Of a DNA stretch of 64,000 nt, positions 1 through 36,200 are shown piece after piece (the stretch's first letter is position 1; every line of letters starts with the position of its first letter). Position numbers and translations under genes: made by a program. The stretch is taken from positions 16,082,227 through 16,146,226 of the forward strand of contig OX459105.1 of the NCBI GenBank assembly GCA_949775045.1, in the 5' to 3' direction. The notes beneath the pieces are model-generated. The model ran no database searches, was not told where the DNA came from, and was given only the letters and a program-made list of their open reading frames with translations. Source of the stretch: Metridium senile (Eukaryota; Cnidaria; Anthozoa; Actiniaria; Metridiidae).

Positions 1-3000
1 TGTGTTGGTTGTTCCTGGTACCCTTGTGTCATTGGTTGGTTATAATTCTGTTGCTGGTTTCCTGGTTGTTGGTGTTCAAGTGGTGGTTTGTTTTCTTGTA
101 CATAGGGTTGATTTTGGTATGTTTGGCTTCCTGGCTGTTCCTGGTAATTCTGGTATCCATTCTGCATAGAATTCTGTGGTACGTTCCTCTGTTCTGATTG
201 TGAATAAGAAGCATTAGGTCCAGGTCTTGACGGGTTGGTAGTATTCCTGGTCTCTCCTCGGCCTATCATGGCCATGAAGTTTACTGAACTGTTTGGCTGG
301 GTGCTGTTGATGCCAGGGTTTGTATCATAGTTTATATTATTACTTCTAGGACTTCTTTCGTTGTTAAAACTTGGACCATTGTTATCTCTATTGTTAAACT
401 GTGGTGCATTGTCATTCCTGTTATTGTTACTTTGCTCTTGATTATTGGGGCATTCTCTGGAAAAGTGGCCAGCTTCTCCACATTTGAAGCATGTTTTGTC
501 TCCTCCTGGAAATGTACAATGCATTTTGATCAATTTAATTTTATTGACACACATTATAACAATAAAGAAAATACAATCTGAATAATTTACATAATTACAA
601 ATAGAAATACATATAAATGTAGTAAGTTATGAAAAAGGGGAATAAATAGAGTGTGTGTGGTTGTTGAAGTAGTATAAACTTTCAAATCAACAACCACATT
701 GGAAAACATCTAAACAACATGATCTGCTGTTAATTAAAACTGATCAATGAAACTAGGACAATTATCAGTTCTGTTGTTAAACTGTGGTCCATTATTAGTG
801 AACCGGTCATTACTTTGTTCTTGGTTGTTGGGGCATTCTCTTGAAAAGTGCCCAGCTTGGCCACATTTGAAGCAAGTCTTGTCTCCTCCTAAAAATAATG
901 TAAAAAGCATTTTAATTGGAAAACTCACACGACATGATCTGTTGATTAAAACTGATTGTTAAAACTAAGACAATTACCAGCTCTATTGTTAAACTGTGGC
1001 CCATTGTTATTGAACCGGTCGTTACTTTGCTCTGGATTGTTGGGGCATTCTCTTGAAAAGTGCCCAGCTTCACCACATTTGAAGCATGTTTTGTCTCCTC
1101 CTGAAATAATGTAAAATTGATTGGAAAACTTTTACACAACATGATCTGCATTTGATTAAAACTGATAATTAATAAAAGGACAATTACCAGATCTATTGTT
1201 AAACTGTGGCCCATTGTTAATGAACCGGTCGTTACTTTGCTCTGTATTGTTGGGGCATTCTCTTGAAAAATGTCCAGCTTCGCCACATTTGAAGCATGTC
1301 TTCCCTCCTCCTGAAAATAGGTGAGCGTAGTGTTTACAAGTGTTGGTATTGTAATGCTAATTTGTCAACCATTTTCACAATACATTTTTTTAATTTTCTT
1401 TGTTCTAATAACAATGGTTGGTTGGCAAAACCATAACAAACTACGTCACTGTACATCCTTCTACAATTTAAACATTTAGATTGGAAAACTTCAACTCCTT
1501 ACGTTGATTTTAAGTGCCTTGTGATCAAACCAGAAATTCTCCTTAGAAATCCAAAAATCCACTTGTTGGTAAGAATGGGAGAGGCCAAGTACTAACCTGA
1601 TTGGTCGTTTGAGCCACTCTTACTTGCTGGCCTCATTACTCGTAATGGAGGACCATCTCCAAGGCAACAGCCTGTCATTTTTTGGATAGCTTCCTCAACG
1701 GCATCCTCAGTTGAAAAGGTTATAAACCTGAAATAAACCAAACAAAGCAATTTGAGAACACTAGCAACCATATGCATAAATAGCAACACCTGTCTTTTTG
1801 TTTCTTTACTGATCATAACTTCTGTTAAAAAAAACCCTTCTGTTCAGGTTGTTGAAACAGTGACACTAACACCCACATTCTTTCTCAAGACTACATACAC
1901 TAAGACAATCACTTCTTATCAACATAATATCAATACCTTTTACTACGACGAAGGGCTTAAACTCGAAACGTCAGTTAAATCAACATTTTTTACAGTGTTG
2001 CAATTTTCATTATATTACCTATCGTTTATATCAATTTTACTTGTTAAATATTTTAACTTGGGCATACAATTTGATAATAAAGAGCAATGCGAGAAGGCTT
2101 GTCATTTTGTAATACATTGTATAAACTAATTTAGATTCATGTTTAGCTCATTTTGCTGTTGATGGATGAAGGCTGAAATATACAAAGTATTAAAAATTAT
2201 AAGCCTTCTAGCACTCCCCTTTATTAATTTTACAGATGATGGTGTTTTTATACATGATCTTTTGTCATAATGTGCCACATCTCATGTGTTTTTGTCAAGA
2301 TGTTTTCCTATAAGAAACCTACCCAACAACTGTGTTACGACCACCTTTTGGTTCAAGTAATTTGCACGACATGACTTGACCACATTTACTAAACTCAGCT
2401 TCCACACTTTCCTACATGATAGCAAAACAAATATGTCAGAAAAAAAACATTTGAATTATAAATAAATTTATTGATCAAACAGAAACTAAACACCAGCTAT
2501 TAGGTAGTAACAATTGTTTTATTCCATGCTCACTGTTTTTGCTACGACAGTATTGAGGGCCGTTAGTTAGAAAACTGTTAATGGTTATTATGTATCCCTC
2601 GTTAAATAATTTATTGTATTTGTATGGTATTGCTTGACAAGTGTTTTTACTTAATTTGACCAAATAGTTATGTCAAAAAAACACTTGGATACACCTCATG
2701 TTTCTTAATGGCTTTTTCTCTTGTACTACAGCTTCCATTAAGTTTATATCAGTATATAGACAAAAGTGGATATTATATTTTCCTTAACTGAATGCTTAGA
2801 CATAGACATATACTTTATTAAAATAAACTAAATCACTTTTTTAAAGTCTCAATCTTTCTAGCTGGACATGTGTGTCCTACTAATTGGGGAGACTCAGACA
2901 CACACTCACTACCTCTACGTTAATTATTTTGCACATAACTCGGCTCACATGTTCATATTTAGTAACTCTTATGATATATTTTACATTACACTTTAGTTCT

Positions 3001-4494
3001 AGATCTTTTACCAGGAATTAAGGTACAGGCTGTCTATAATAACTAAAACGTTAACCTAGATAGACAACTGTATATACACCCTTTTCAAGAAAGTTTGACA
3101 CCTGTGAAAAGCACACAAGCTAGTGGCGCAAAGGATCATGGATCAGTTCAGAAACTAAATGTGCATTCAGAACGCCTTTCCTGTTGTTTGATAAGTCAAA
3201 ATGGACATTTCTCAATAACATATTGACAAGTGTAGCAATGTGGCCATGAAATCCTTGCGTTCCAATAAAGTATACATAGGTAACCCATAATCCCCTTCGC
3301 TACTAGCTTGTAGGCTTTTCACTTCACGGGTGACAAAGTTTCTCGGAGAGGGTGTATTAGATTTGCAGTCAGAAGAGGTTATATAATGATAATGCTTACT
3401 TGCTGCATGTCCATTGGAATGTTTTGAACGTACACTTTATGCTGTTCATCTCTTCGTCCTTGACCATCACCTCTACCTTGAAAACTACCTCTGTAATAAT
3501 AAAAACAGTTGCCATAGTTTACTATAATGCCACATGTATGTAGGACTTGGATATTCACAAGGTAAAATATCTGGCAATGGTAGTAGCTTAAAATCTTTTG
3601 GTTGGATAATTTCGAAAAAAAAATCCCTGCAAGCCAAAATCGGCACTCAAATCTTTGCATTTCTATCAAATAAATTCTGTGTGCGGGCTAAAAAAATTTC
3701 CTGCACGGACCAAATCATCCCCCCCCCTCAAAAGTCAAATGGTCCACCCCTAAGGGGGAAGGGGCTGGAAACCGCACAAAAAAATAGACAAACAAGGCAC
3801 AAGATTTGCTAAAAATCGCAACCACAAGATTTGTAAAACCGCAAATATCAATGGAAGAAACTGTAAAACCAGACCAAAAATAATACAAAACCGCAAACCC
3901 TTACGACCCCTCCTCACCATTTTGGAATACCACTTAAATAGGATCCATATTGGACCCATATTAATCTACACATCAGTCAAACTTCTTGCGGTGATATCAG
4001 TTGTTTGTGAGTTGTCCAACGAATGATAGACGATTTCTAAAATATTTCTCCGGTGCCCACCACCGGAGACGTAAACACGCCAGAAGTATTTCTTATAGAC
4101 ACCCCCCTTTTAAAACTTTTCTTCGATTAATAACACTAATAAAGCAAATTCACCGTAGATTAGCAATACTATTCTACGTTCGTTGATCGTCTTACTATAA
4201 AGGGCAAGATACGCTCTCAAATAGACAAGACACACGCTGAGATTTTGACATTCGCACGTGGCGGGTGGTTGTGTTGTTTCCAGGGCAAAAGATGATTATT
4301 CAAACAACACAGCAAAGCATTAAACAACTTATTACTGCATAATATAAACACGATAATAACACTACATTATGTTAAGCTATTATTTGTAAATGTTTAAGGT
4401 AATTATTCGTATTTTAGTCGCTGAAGTTGAAGTGAGAAGCTGGCACTGACCTGTCACTCGGTGCAGAACTTTCCACTGAAGGAGCCCAAGACAT
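1..4494 (-). CDS. RRM and CCHC zinc-knuckle RNA-binding protein, Q/N-rich tail (partial, 3' end off window)
   Basis: Exons in gene order (minus): 4451-4494, 3400-3490, 2323-2411, 1597-1727, 1188-1310, 978-1100, 766-888, 1-505; all phases join. It starts MSWAPSVESSAPSDRGSF, followed by a short RG-rich stretch. One RRM follows: RNP2 is VYVQNI in exon 2 and RNP1 is NTVVGFITF across the exon 3/4 junction. Exons 5, 6, 7 and 8 each open with a CCHC knuckle (CFKCGEAGHFSREC or close variants). Exon 8 then continues, open to the window edge, as an Asn/Gln/Tyr-rich prion-like tail. The domain order suggests a single-stranded RNA-binding protein of nuclear RNP or granule type; that role is inferred. Exon 7 lacks a GT donor (see its own entry). 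The orthologue is not recognised: it could be an FET-like or glycine-rich RRM/zinc-knuckle protein. Confidence 0.8.
761..770 (-). other. Broken 5' splice site of zinc-knuckle exon 7
   Basis: The sister exons end CTG|GTAATTGTCC. At the same place exon 7 reads CTGATAATTGTCC, so the donor GT has become AT. If exon 7 is not skipped, reading continues for a few residues (DNCPSFIDQF) to a stop. Skipping exon 7 keeps the frame. A sequencing error or allele is possible. Confidence 0.7.
766..1310 (-). repeat. Tandemly duplicated zinc-knuckle exons
   Basis: Three 123-nt exons (1188-1310, 978-1100, 766-888), each with flanking intron, repeat at a period of about 210-212 bp. A fourth related knuckle starts exon 8 at 505. 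All are phase 1-1, so any subset can be included without a frameshift. Each encodes a CCHC knuckle plus an Asn-rich linker ending FNNR. Intron sequence is also conserved between copies (donor GTAATTGTCC and acceptor TTTCAG region), so whole exon-intron units were duplicated recently. Confidence 0.85.
1321..1447. repeat. Dispersed repeat, second copy at 59426-59555
   Basis: About 130 bp containing TAGTGTTTACAA, a T-rich centre and GGTTGGCAAAA, in the intron before zinc-knuckle exon 5. A diverged copy in the same order lies at 59426-59555 inside the FYVE gene. No coding capacity is seen and the family is not recognised. Confidence 0.6.
1950..2060. repeat. Dispersed repeat with CTCGAAACGTCAG core
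   Basis: This contains the core CTCGAAACGTCAG followed by TTATATTACCTATCGTTTATATCA. The same string recurs at 61410-61500 and again at 61555-61585. It explains the apparent plus-strand reading frame over 1752-2129, which is not a gene. Confidence 0.6.
2412..3399. other. Intron 2 of the RRM gene, no feature seen
   Basis: AT-rich intron sequence. No conserved reading frame, RNA gene or clear repeat was recognised. Confidence 0.5.
3700..3965 (-). repeat. Dispersed repeat, related copy at 5449-5646 on plus strand
   Basis: The minus strand carries a series of GCGGTTTT / CTTGTGGTTGCG / TTTTTAGCAAA motifs ending in a C-rich block. The plus strand at 5449-5646 shows the same series (GCGGTTTTTCGG, CTTGTGGTTGTGG, TTTTTAGCAAAC). 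They are two copies of one family in opposite orientation, one in an intron and one intergenic. Short frames here are by-products. Confidence 0.6.
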
Positions 4495-5100
4495 GACAAT
4501 AACTTTTTTTAACTTAACTTTTCGCTTCTTGGCGTATTATTCTATAGATCTCAGGTATCAACAGGATCTTATTTATCGAAAAGGACGAATAGTCGAGGCT
4601 TTCTCGTGCAGTTAGAGAAGAAACTTGCAAACAAACATGCACGTGTGAGCAACAACTCTCATGGGTATTACCGCTGAACTGCACAACACACCCGATGGCT
4701 CATATTACATCAGTTGGTCCCAGGCCTATGACACGCGCTATGGATAACTCGTGGAGCTAAGGAAATGACATCTCTATCGCGATGATGCGTCACAATATAA
4801 TAATCGGCAAAAGTAATAGATTTATGAAGACTTTTGAAACTTTGCTGATAATTTTTCAATAATACGTTGGTGTTTTATAATGAAGAAAATGGTATTTTAT
4901 TTAAAAATGACGATGCTTATGATGGTTGTAATGATGATGTTTGTGCTGTGGGAAGGGGTGAGCATACTTTTTAGGGTTGCTTTAAAGACTTTAATTTGAC
5001 AGTTCTCTTAACTTATGCGTATCTTTTAGTGGTCATTTGCAACATTGACTGTGAATCATCCCTACAACTTTGACAAAGGGAATAAGCACACCCTCCCCCC
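4495..5100. promoter_or_regulatory. Upstream region of the RRM gene
   Basis: Sequence before the start codon at 4494 on the minus strand. It should hold the promoter and 5' UTR of the RRM gene, but no TATA box or other diagnostic element can be assigned with confidence. Confidence 0.3.
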
Positions 5101-5112
5101 TCAAACGGACGG

Positions 5113-5412
5113 TTGTGCTGATGATGATGCTGATGAACAATGGCGATAACAATGTTAATGATGGTGGTGTTGATAATGATGAACAATGGTGATAAACAAA
5201 TATGGTAAAGATAATGTTGATGATGGTGATGACAATGATGATGGTTGTGATGATACCGGTACTAAATGATGATAGTGTTTGTGATGATGTTGATGAACAA
5301 TGGTGATAACAATGGTAATGATGATGATGGTGACAATGATGATTGTGATAGTGATGATATTGATAAAAATGGTGATGATAATCATGGAAGTGATGATGCT
5401 GGTGGTAATATA
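5113..5412. repeat. GATGAT-type microsatellite
   Basis: Imperfect (GATGAT/AATGGT)n tract. Frames that translate to Asp/Asn or Ile/Thr runs over it are low-complexity artefacts. Confidence 0.85.
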
Positions 5413-5448
5413 ATACTTATATATAGTGCATTTTATCATCACACTATC

Positions 5449-5646
5449 ATTATGAGAGAGGGTGTAAGGGTTTGTGGTGATGCGGCATCAAATTATTTTT
5501 GGTGCAATTTTTTCATTCATAACTGCGGTTTTTCGGTTTCACAACTCTTGTGGTTGTGGTTTTTAGCAAACTTTGGTGCAGTTCTTGTCGATTTGTTAAG
5601 TGTGATTTTGAGGTTTCCAACTCCCCCTTACCCTCCCCTCTTATGA
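5449..5646 (+). repeat. Dispersed repeat, plus-strand copy of 3700-3965
   Basis: Shares the GCGGTTTT, CTTGTGGTTG and TTTTTAGCAAA motif series with the minus strand of 3700-3965 and ends in a similar pyrimidine-rich block. No coding role is inferred. Confidence 0.55.
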
Positions 5647-5930
5647 TCAACTACAAGAAATACACACAGCAAAACAACAATTTGTTACAAAGCTTCTTTT
5701 TTATTTGAGCTTCTTCTTTTCGACAAATCCAGAAAAATATATGATCCTTATTTTGATTATGAATTATTATAGCCTGTATTTTGATCCCCGTCTTTCAAAG
5801 GTACACTCTATCACATAAACATACACTGGTTGCTGTGGAAACACCTAGAATTATTAACTCCATAATTTAAGATAACAATGAATTATAACTTAACCATTTT
5901 GAATATATAAAACAGCCATTACAGATATAA

Positions 5931-6192
5931 GGGGGCTTTCATATATTAGTGTATGGGGGGGGGGGGGGGGGGCAATATTGAGGGGAGGGGTCACATTATG
6001 TTTGGAGGGGAGGGGTCACATTATGGGGGGTTGTTACTAATTTTATGCAGCTTTAGTTATATAGGGGGGGTTATGATATTTTTTACCAACCACGAAGATG
6101 GGGGGGGGGGGGGGGGGTGTGGGTTGCATAATATTTGGAAAGACAACATTATATTTGGCTGACTCCCCATACACTAATAGATGAAAGCCCCC
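5931..6192. mobile_element. Foldback (MITE-like) element with GGGGGCTTTCAT ends
   Basis: The left end GGGGGCTTTCATATATTAGT is mirrored by the right end ACTAATAGATGAAAGCCCCC. The centre is G-rich with two long homopolymer G runs (5954-5972, 6100-6117). No transposase is present. Confidence 0.7.
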
Positions 6193-6725
6193 TAAAGTAG
6201 TCTAGTTACAGAAAATTGATCATGATATATTTAAATCTTGTTAAACCTTGCATGGTAAGAATGCATATAAATTGATAAAAATAGAATTGAATCGGCAATA
6301 GAAAAGAGATGAACAAATTGAAATAAGTGAACTTATTGAAATAGACATTGTATGATATGCTAAAGACACTAGCTTTCTCTAAACTAAACAGGGGGAAATC
6401 CCATCTACATGAGGTTGAGGCTAGTAGTCAATAACAATGTAAAAACTACTATAACCATGACTAGAAATTGAAGATGTGAAAAAATAACAAGATATATAGT
6501 GTATAATGAGCCCCTTCCAGGGGTTTTAGGGAGCAAGGGAACAAGCGCATTTATTTTAAGGGAACAAGGGATACTGCCAAATTATTTCCAGGGAACAAGG
6601 GAACAAAATAGATCTGGGATCATGGGAACATACAGTTAAACGTTTTAGGGAAACAGTTATTTTACTTATGGGTCCACAAGGGAGAAAATGCAAAAATATC
6701 AAGGGAACATGGGAACATGTACCAT

Positions 6726-6747
6726 CCCCCCCCCCCCCCCCCCCCCC
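6726..6747. repeat. Poly-C run
   Basis: Uninterrupted cytosine tract of about 22 bp downstream of the DPYD stop codon. Its length is likely uncertain in the assembly. Confidence 0.9.
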
Positions 6748-6863
6748 TGGGAGGAGCTCTATAATAGTGAGTATAATAAGTGTATATATTAACCATAACT
6801 ATTGATCACAATATATGATAATACGATTGTAATAATAAATTAGGACTGTAGAGGTAAATTGGT

Positions 6864-23873
<17,010 letters not shown>

Positions 23874-24432
23874 ACTAGACCCGTGTCCGTGCAAATGCTG
23901 TATTTTTGGCTCGCAAGAACTTTCTGGACTGTGAAACGTTTCACCAGTTTGAGTATAGGTCACGTACTGTCACGTGATAGGACGTATTTCCCGCAGCGCG
24001 CGGGTTTGCGGGTTTTCGAAGACCTCCCGAGGGATAGACAAAAAAAAAAAAGAATAAAAAAATATTATATTTCATATTTCAAAAACTAAAAAATAAATAC
24101 AAAATAGAATATATATAATGAGTATTAATATTGAAAAATACGATCAGGGTAAAAGATATTCAGATAAATGAGATGAACTGCTCAATTTTATCTTTTTCAG
24201 TGGCTCGCAATTAAAACTAAAATATAAAAAAATGTCGCAATCATATAATTAAGGAATTAAATATAAATTATGCAGAAGTTTGCAATTTATTTCAATAATA
24301 AAAAAATATTTTGTTTCCCAAGAGATATTTTGACGCATGCGTACTCAGCGCACGCATGACGTCACGGCGCGGGAAATAAGGGGCGCGAAAATTTTCAATC
24401 ATAGTTCGTTTGGAAGGTTTGATCGAGCAATC
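23874..24432. promoter_or_regulatory. Divergent DPYD/NASP promoter with E2F, CRE and E-box motifs
   Basis: The 559 bp separate the two start codons of oppositely oriented genes. Visible motifs are an E-box CACGTG at 23971-23976, E2F-type TTTCCCGC at 23987-23994, NRF1-like GACGCATGCG near 24332, a full CRE TGACGTCA at 24357-24364, E2F-type GCGGGAAA at 24369-24376 and GGCGCGAAAA at 24382-24391. Two E2F-like sites lie within 70 bp of the NASP start codon, which fits S-phase expression of a histone chaperone. Motif function is inferred. Confidence 0.75.
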
Positions 24433-31539
<7,107 letters not shown>

Positions 31540-31673
31540 ATGTATGGCATACATCCATGATACTGTACATAACTTTCCTAGAAATATCAATGTATTTATT
31601 TACATATAGTCTTTGTATACCAGCCAGTTCATAGCTTGAGATAAATTGTTAATTAACCAAATGAAAAGTTACT

Positions 31674-31679
31674 ATTAAA
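31674..31679 (+). terminator. Polyadenylation signal ATTAAA for NASP
   Basis: ATTAAA lies about 135 bp after the NASP stop codon (31537-31539) and just before a foldback element. It is the first plausible hexamer downstream. Confidence 0.5.
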
Positions 31680-31730
31680 GTTTACATATAAAAGATTACT
31701 TTGTATGTTCTTTGTTTAATAGTGTCCTTC

Positions 31731-31895
31731 GGTTCCCTGTGCAATCTTGAAAAGTATCTGGGCCTTTGCATCGAAGAGAGATGAACATGGAGTTCGCAAT
31801 GATAGAGACCTTTTAACACCTTGCAGGACAAGTATTGGTGTGTCTCGGTCTCTCTTCAATGCCAAGACCTGGCTACCTTTCAAGATGGTGCAGGA
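31731..31895. mobile_element. MITE of the CATCTTGAAAGGTAGCC family, copy 2
   Basis: GGTTCCCTGTGCAATCTTGA on the left and TTTCAAGATGGTGCAGG on the right are inverted. Internal GACCTTTTAACACCTTGC is in reverse orientation relative to the copy at 30034. Lies in the NASP-PKA intergenic region. Confidence 0.75.
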
Positions 31896-32043
31896 AAAGA
31901 AATAAAATATTCTGTGTTATACACCTATTTGAATTAACATTGATCATCATGAAATGGTTTATCAGGGAATGATAATAATTGTGGTATCTCGTTTCATTTC
32001 CAAATGCACTGATAGTCACCCTTTGGAATTTTATGAACTGGAA

Positions 32044-32224
32044 CAATAGACCCTTTTAGTTCTGTATGCAAATTGCACATTTCAGACTACATGACATTCC
32101 CTTGAGAGTTGTTCTTTTATGTCAAGTATGAAAATATTTATGCATAACAAGTGATTAAATCCAAAGGGAATGAACACATGGTTTGAAGTGGGTAAATAAA
32201 CATCAAAGCTGAATGGGTCTATTG
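32044..32224. mobile_element. MITE-like foldback, CAATAGACCC ends
   Basis: Left CAATAGACCCTTTTAGTTCT and right AAGCTGAATGGGTCTATTG form imperfect 21-bp inverted ends. About 181 bp, non-coding. Confidence 0.65.
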
Positions 32225-32568
32225 TCAAATGTTAATTTGTCAATAATGCAAGAAATGAAGAGGTGGAAAAGGAAGGAGGAAAGTAGAGAATGTAGATCAT
32301 ACGAGGGAGAAGTACAAATGAAGGGAAGAATGGAAGGAAAATGGTGGTAAAATGGAAAGAGAAAACATTGCAATGCATATAGGAAAGAAGAAGGGAATTA
32401 AATAAAAGGATGAGATAGGTAGATTGAGAAAGATCAACAACCAAAATAGGAAACATTGAAAAAAAATCAAAGAAAATGATTACCAACGTTCTCTATTTAT
32501 CCTAATAGAGGGATTTTGTGTCAGTCTTGTTTGTGGGCAAGAAAGAAAGTTTTGAATGACAAATCATA

Positions 32569-32850
32569 TCAGTTCCCTTGAGAAAAGCTCCATGTTTTTT
32601 TTCTGTTTTCCACAAACATGCCATGAAATCCCTCTATATAGTGTATTTGTTCTTGACTGCATAAACTCAACAGAGCTCGATCAGTTAACTCGAAACTTTC
32701 TATCTTTCTGGGAAGCCTATCCCATATGTTCCCTACCCTGAAAAAAATATGCAATGTTCTTGAGCCAACAATCACAAGGTTGTAATATATGGGCTCTGGA
32801 GCTTTATTGACAATTAAGAATTCATAAGAGCTCAACTTACAAGGCAACAT
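32569..32850 (-). pseudogene. Relic of a LINE ORF2 C-terminus
   Basis: The minus-strand frame contains FFRVGNIWDRLPRKIES, resembling the common end of non-LTR retrotransposon ORF2 proteins (a xRVxNxWNxLP motif). There is no RT domain upstream, so it is at most a decayed fragment. It lies between the converging 3' ends of NASP and the PKA gene. Confidence 0.45.
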
Positions 32851-33246
32851 GGCAGATAAACGTTTGGAATTTAGAATATAGAATCTGCACTTTACATGGC
32901 CCTTATGAGAATGGAGATTTGTAAAGAATATAAATTACAAGTAAAACATTTACATACCAACTCTTAAAAATTCTTACTTATTTCTTTGCTAAAATCTACT
33001 ATAATGCTACTTTTTTAAGAATCGTTTTCATATAAATAAAATGTTTTTGCTTAACTCTGGGCCCAATGGCCCAACTTTTTAGAGCCTAGTTACGGATCAA
33101 ATGGGACCATGTTGGCCCATCTTTGTTACGAAACGATAAGTTATTTGGCACCCAGAGGCTGATGAATGTCATATATTAAGATCAAATACTTGTGCTGTAC
33201 AATCTAAATAGGATGTTGCACCATATCCACAGCAAAGATCCAACTT

Positions 33247-36200
33247 TTAGAAATCTGCAAACTCCTTTGCACACTTCTCTGTGCCAGAAATATGAAGAGG
33301 TTCTTCCTCGTAATCATCAAAGTTACTTGGGTCACCAGGTCCTTTACACTTGGGAATAAAAGGAGCTTCCAACTGAAAAACAATTATAAATGTACAACAT
33401 TACTTTAATGCATGAGAAACTGAGTATTATCATTTGCAAAAAATTACAAAAGCCTTGTTCCTGTGCTTACTTTTCTTTGGTAAAGATTTAGCCATTCATA
33501 AGATGTGCCAAACCACCTGTGGGATCTAATATCTTCAACACCATTTTTTAAGTTTCCATAACGTTTCGTCAAATCAACTTGAAGTAAATTGCGTAGAAGA
33601 TCCTTGAGATCGCCTGTGAAGTGTGATGGGAATCGAACCTGCAGGAAGAAGACAATGTTATCAGTTTTTTTTGAAATATACTCAACTATAGGGCCCCACT
33701 GCAAATCATTTTATTGTGTAAGGGTTCCCTGGATACGTCAGATGCTGCTTCTTGAGAAAGGTTTATATTTGAAAAACATTAATATTTGGGTAACTTTTGG
33801 GATTACCTTTCCTGAGACAATCTTTTCATAGATCTGGATAGGTTGGTCGGCAAAGAAGGGGGGATATCCAGCTGCCATTTCATAAATCAATACACCAAGA
33901 GCCCACCAGTCAACAGCTTTGTTATATCCCTGTTTGGAAAAGACACAGCAACATGTTAAGTATCTTATCTCTCAGTAATATTACTTCAAAAGCATGATAG
34001 CTCTAATTTTTACATTTACTATTTTTAGTTATATCATGCAGCTTTGGTTTACAAACAACAATAATATCAACACTAGTCAAAAGCATCAACAACTTCAACA
34101 ATAAAGACATCAACAATACTATAATAACAATAACAATATTAAACATCAACAGTAACATCATCAACAAAGTACCAATAACAATACAAGCACTAATACAAAC
34201 TCTTTGACATTTATGTGGAGTAAAATGACATTAATTAAAAACTGTAGCTTTGTCAATTATCACAACATCACACTAGCTTCTCATGCAAGACATATGAACA
34301 TTGCTCTAACCAATCATACCACTTTGATGATGCAAAATGCTAAAATCACTGTAACAGAGTTGCTTGTATGTCTTATAGTTTGTCAATTTTGGTTGAGAAT
34401 ATTTTTTGGGTTTCTACTGACTAAAAGGCTAAAAAACTGAGTTCATCAAGCAACAGATTAACTCGGCCTTGTAGCTCAGAGCTACCAATGGTGTTTAGAC
34501 ACATCTTGTTTTATTATTTATTAATCCACAGCATGTGCAGGACTTACTTTGCTTAGAATAATTTCAGGTGCAAGGTACTCAGGAGTCCCACAAAGAGTCC
34601 ATGTTCTTCCTTTCACTCTCTTTGCAAAACCAAAATCTGTAACTTTCAGGTAACCTTTGTCATCGATCAGCAAGTTCTCAGGTTTCAAATCCCTTTTCAA
34701 AAGATATCCTTGTTAATAGACTGTAGGCTTTAGTACTGCAGAGACTAGCATCTCATAAATGAACACTGAATCAAAATGTCATGGTGATAATAAAAAATAT
34801 AACTATTGTTTTGAACCAGTTAGCATCCCATCAAAACACCACAGTCTCATTTGTGTTTATATTAGCTTTTACCAGTGTTATTTAAGTTTTCAACAGTCTC
34901 TTATAACTTTGCTTTGAGATATATTTACTAAAGGTCAATCGTACCAAAGCAAGCTTACAAGTGACCCTTGAAAACTATAAATAACACGTCTGTAAAAGCC
35001 GATGGATGCAAGCCTAGTCAGGCCAGAACAATAGTTATTTAATCTCATTGAAGCCCTGAAAAGTTTCTTTAAGCTTCTCTTTTGCAATTGTTTGAATTGC
35101 ATACATTATCACATACATCATGTCATCTTTTAATAATAGTTATTAAAGTTGGTCTTTTTTCTATTCAAAGTACAGTGATAAATGCCCAAAAAGATATGAC
35201 ATTACTATTCCTACAAACCACCACTTGTAAACTGGCTTTTACCTGTAAATAAGGTCAAGATTGTGAAGATATTCAAAAGCCAAGACAATCTGTGCAGCGT
35301 AGAATCTTGAGTGCGTTTCACTGGGAAAAGAGTTAATATCAAGTCAGCTTTTAGATTCAATGTCTTAAAATAATATAATATTTTAAATACAAAAATGTTG
35401 CAAACATAAGCTATGAGTCAAAATTTTATGTATTGACAATAATAATTCAAGGAAATGATTCTTTTCACAACAAAATAAAGTAAATTTCATATACAAGTAT
35501 ACTTGCTAGTTTCCATTTAAATTTCACATAGGTTCATGTTCAATTTTCCACAAAAAATTACTTTCAGAACAAAATAAAAATAAGTATGAGAGATTAAAGT
35601 AATACAATTTATTATTATTGCAATTATTATCAATTTCTTAACTATGTGTAAAGGCTACAAGCCATAATACATGTATCATTATTAATTTCTTATCTACCTG
35701 AATCTTCCAATGCGTCTGAGATGTGAAAACATCTCACCACCAGGTACAAACTCCAGAACCATGTACAAGTTTGAATTATCCTAGATAACAAACAATTGTT
35801 GTGTTGGTTTATTCAAATCAAAAACAATCTTTAAAAAGTTTGAGACAATCATTTTATAATTGCAAAACATTAGATGTCAAATCTTGTAAACATGGCAAGG
35901 TGAAACGGTTAAAATACTGCTTCAAAAAGATGAGAAGGAGATCAAAGTGTAACTGTGTACAAAGTTAGGTATGTTTTGAAGTTGTTTACTGTACACAGTT
36001 ACCAAATCGACAACATAAACAAATTAATTTTATCATTTCTTAATTCAATTATCACTATGGTCATCATTATTTTTAGTAAGTTTGGACAATTTTTTAATGC
36101 AGAGTGAAAGATAAATTCTTGACTTGATTTCAACCTTTTGTGTGTTTCTTTATTCTCCCTTTTTGGCTTTTTTAAAGCTTAATTACTTTAATACTTTACA

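Noticed and set aside
1752..2129. Plus-strand frame of 125 codons with a hydrophobic segment
   Set aside because: Opposite to introns of the RRM gene and composed largely of a dispersed repeat also found near 61400-61600.
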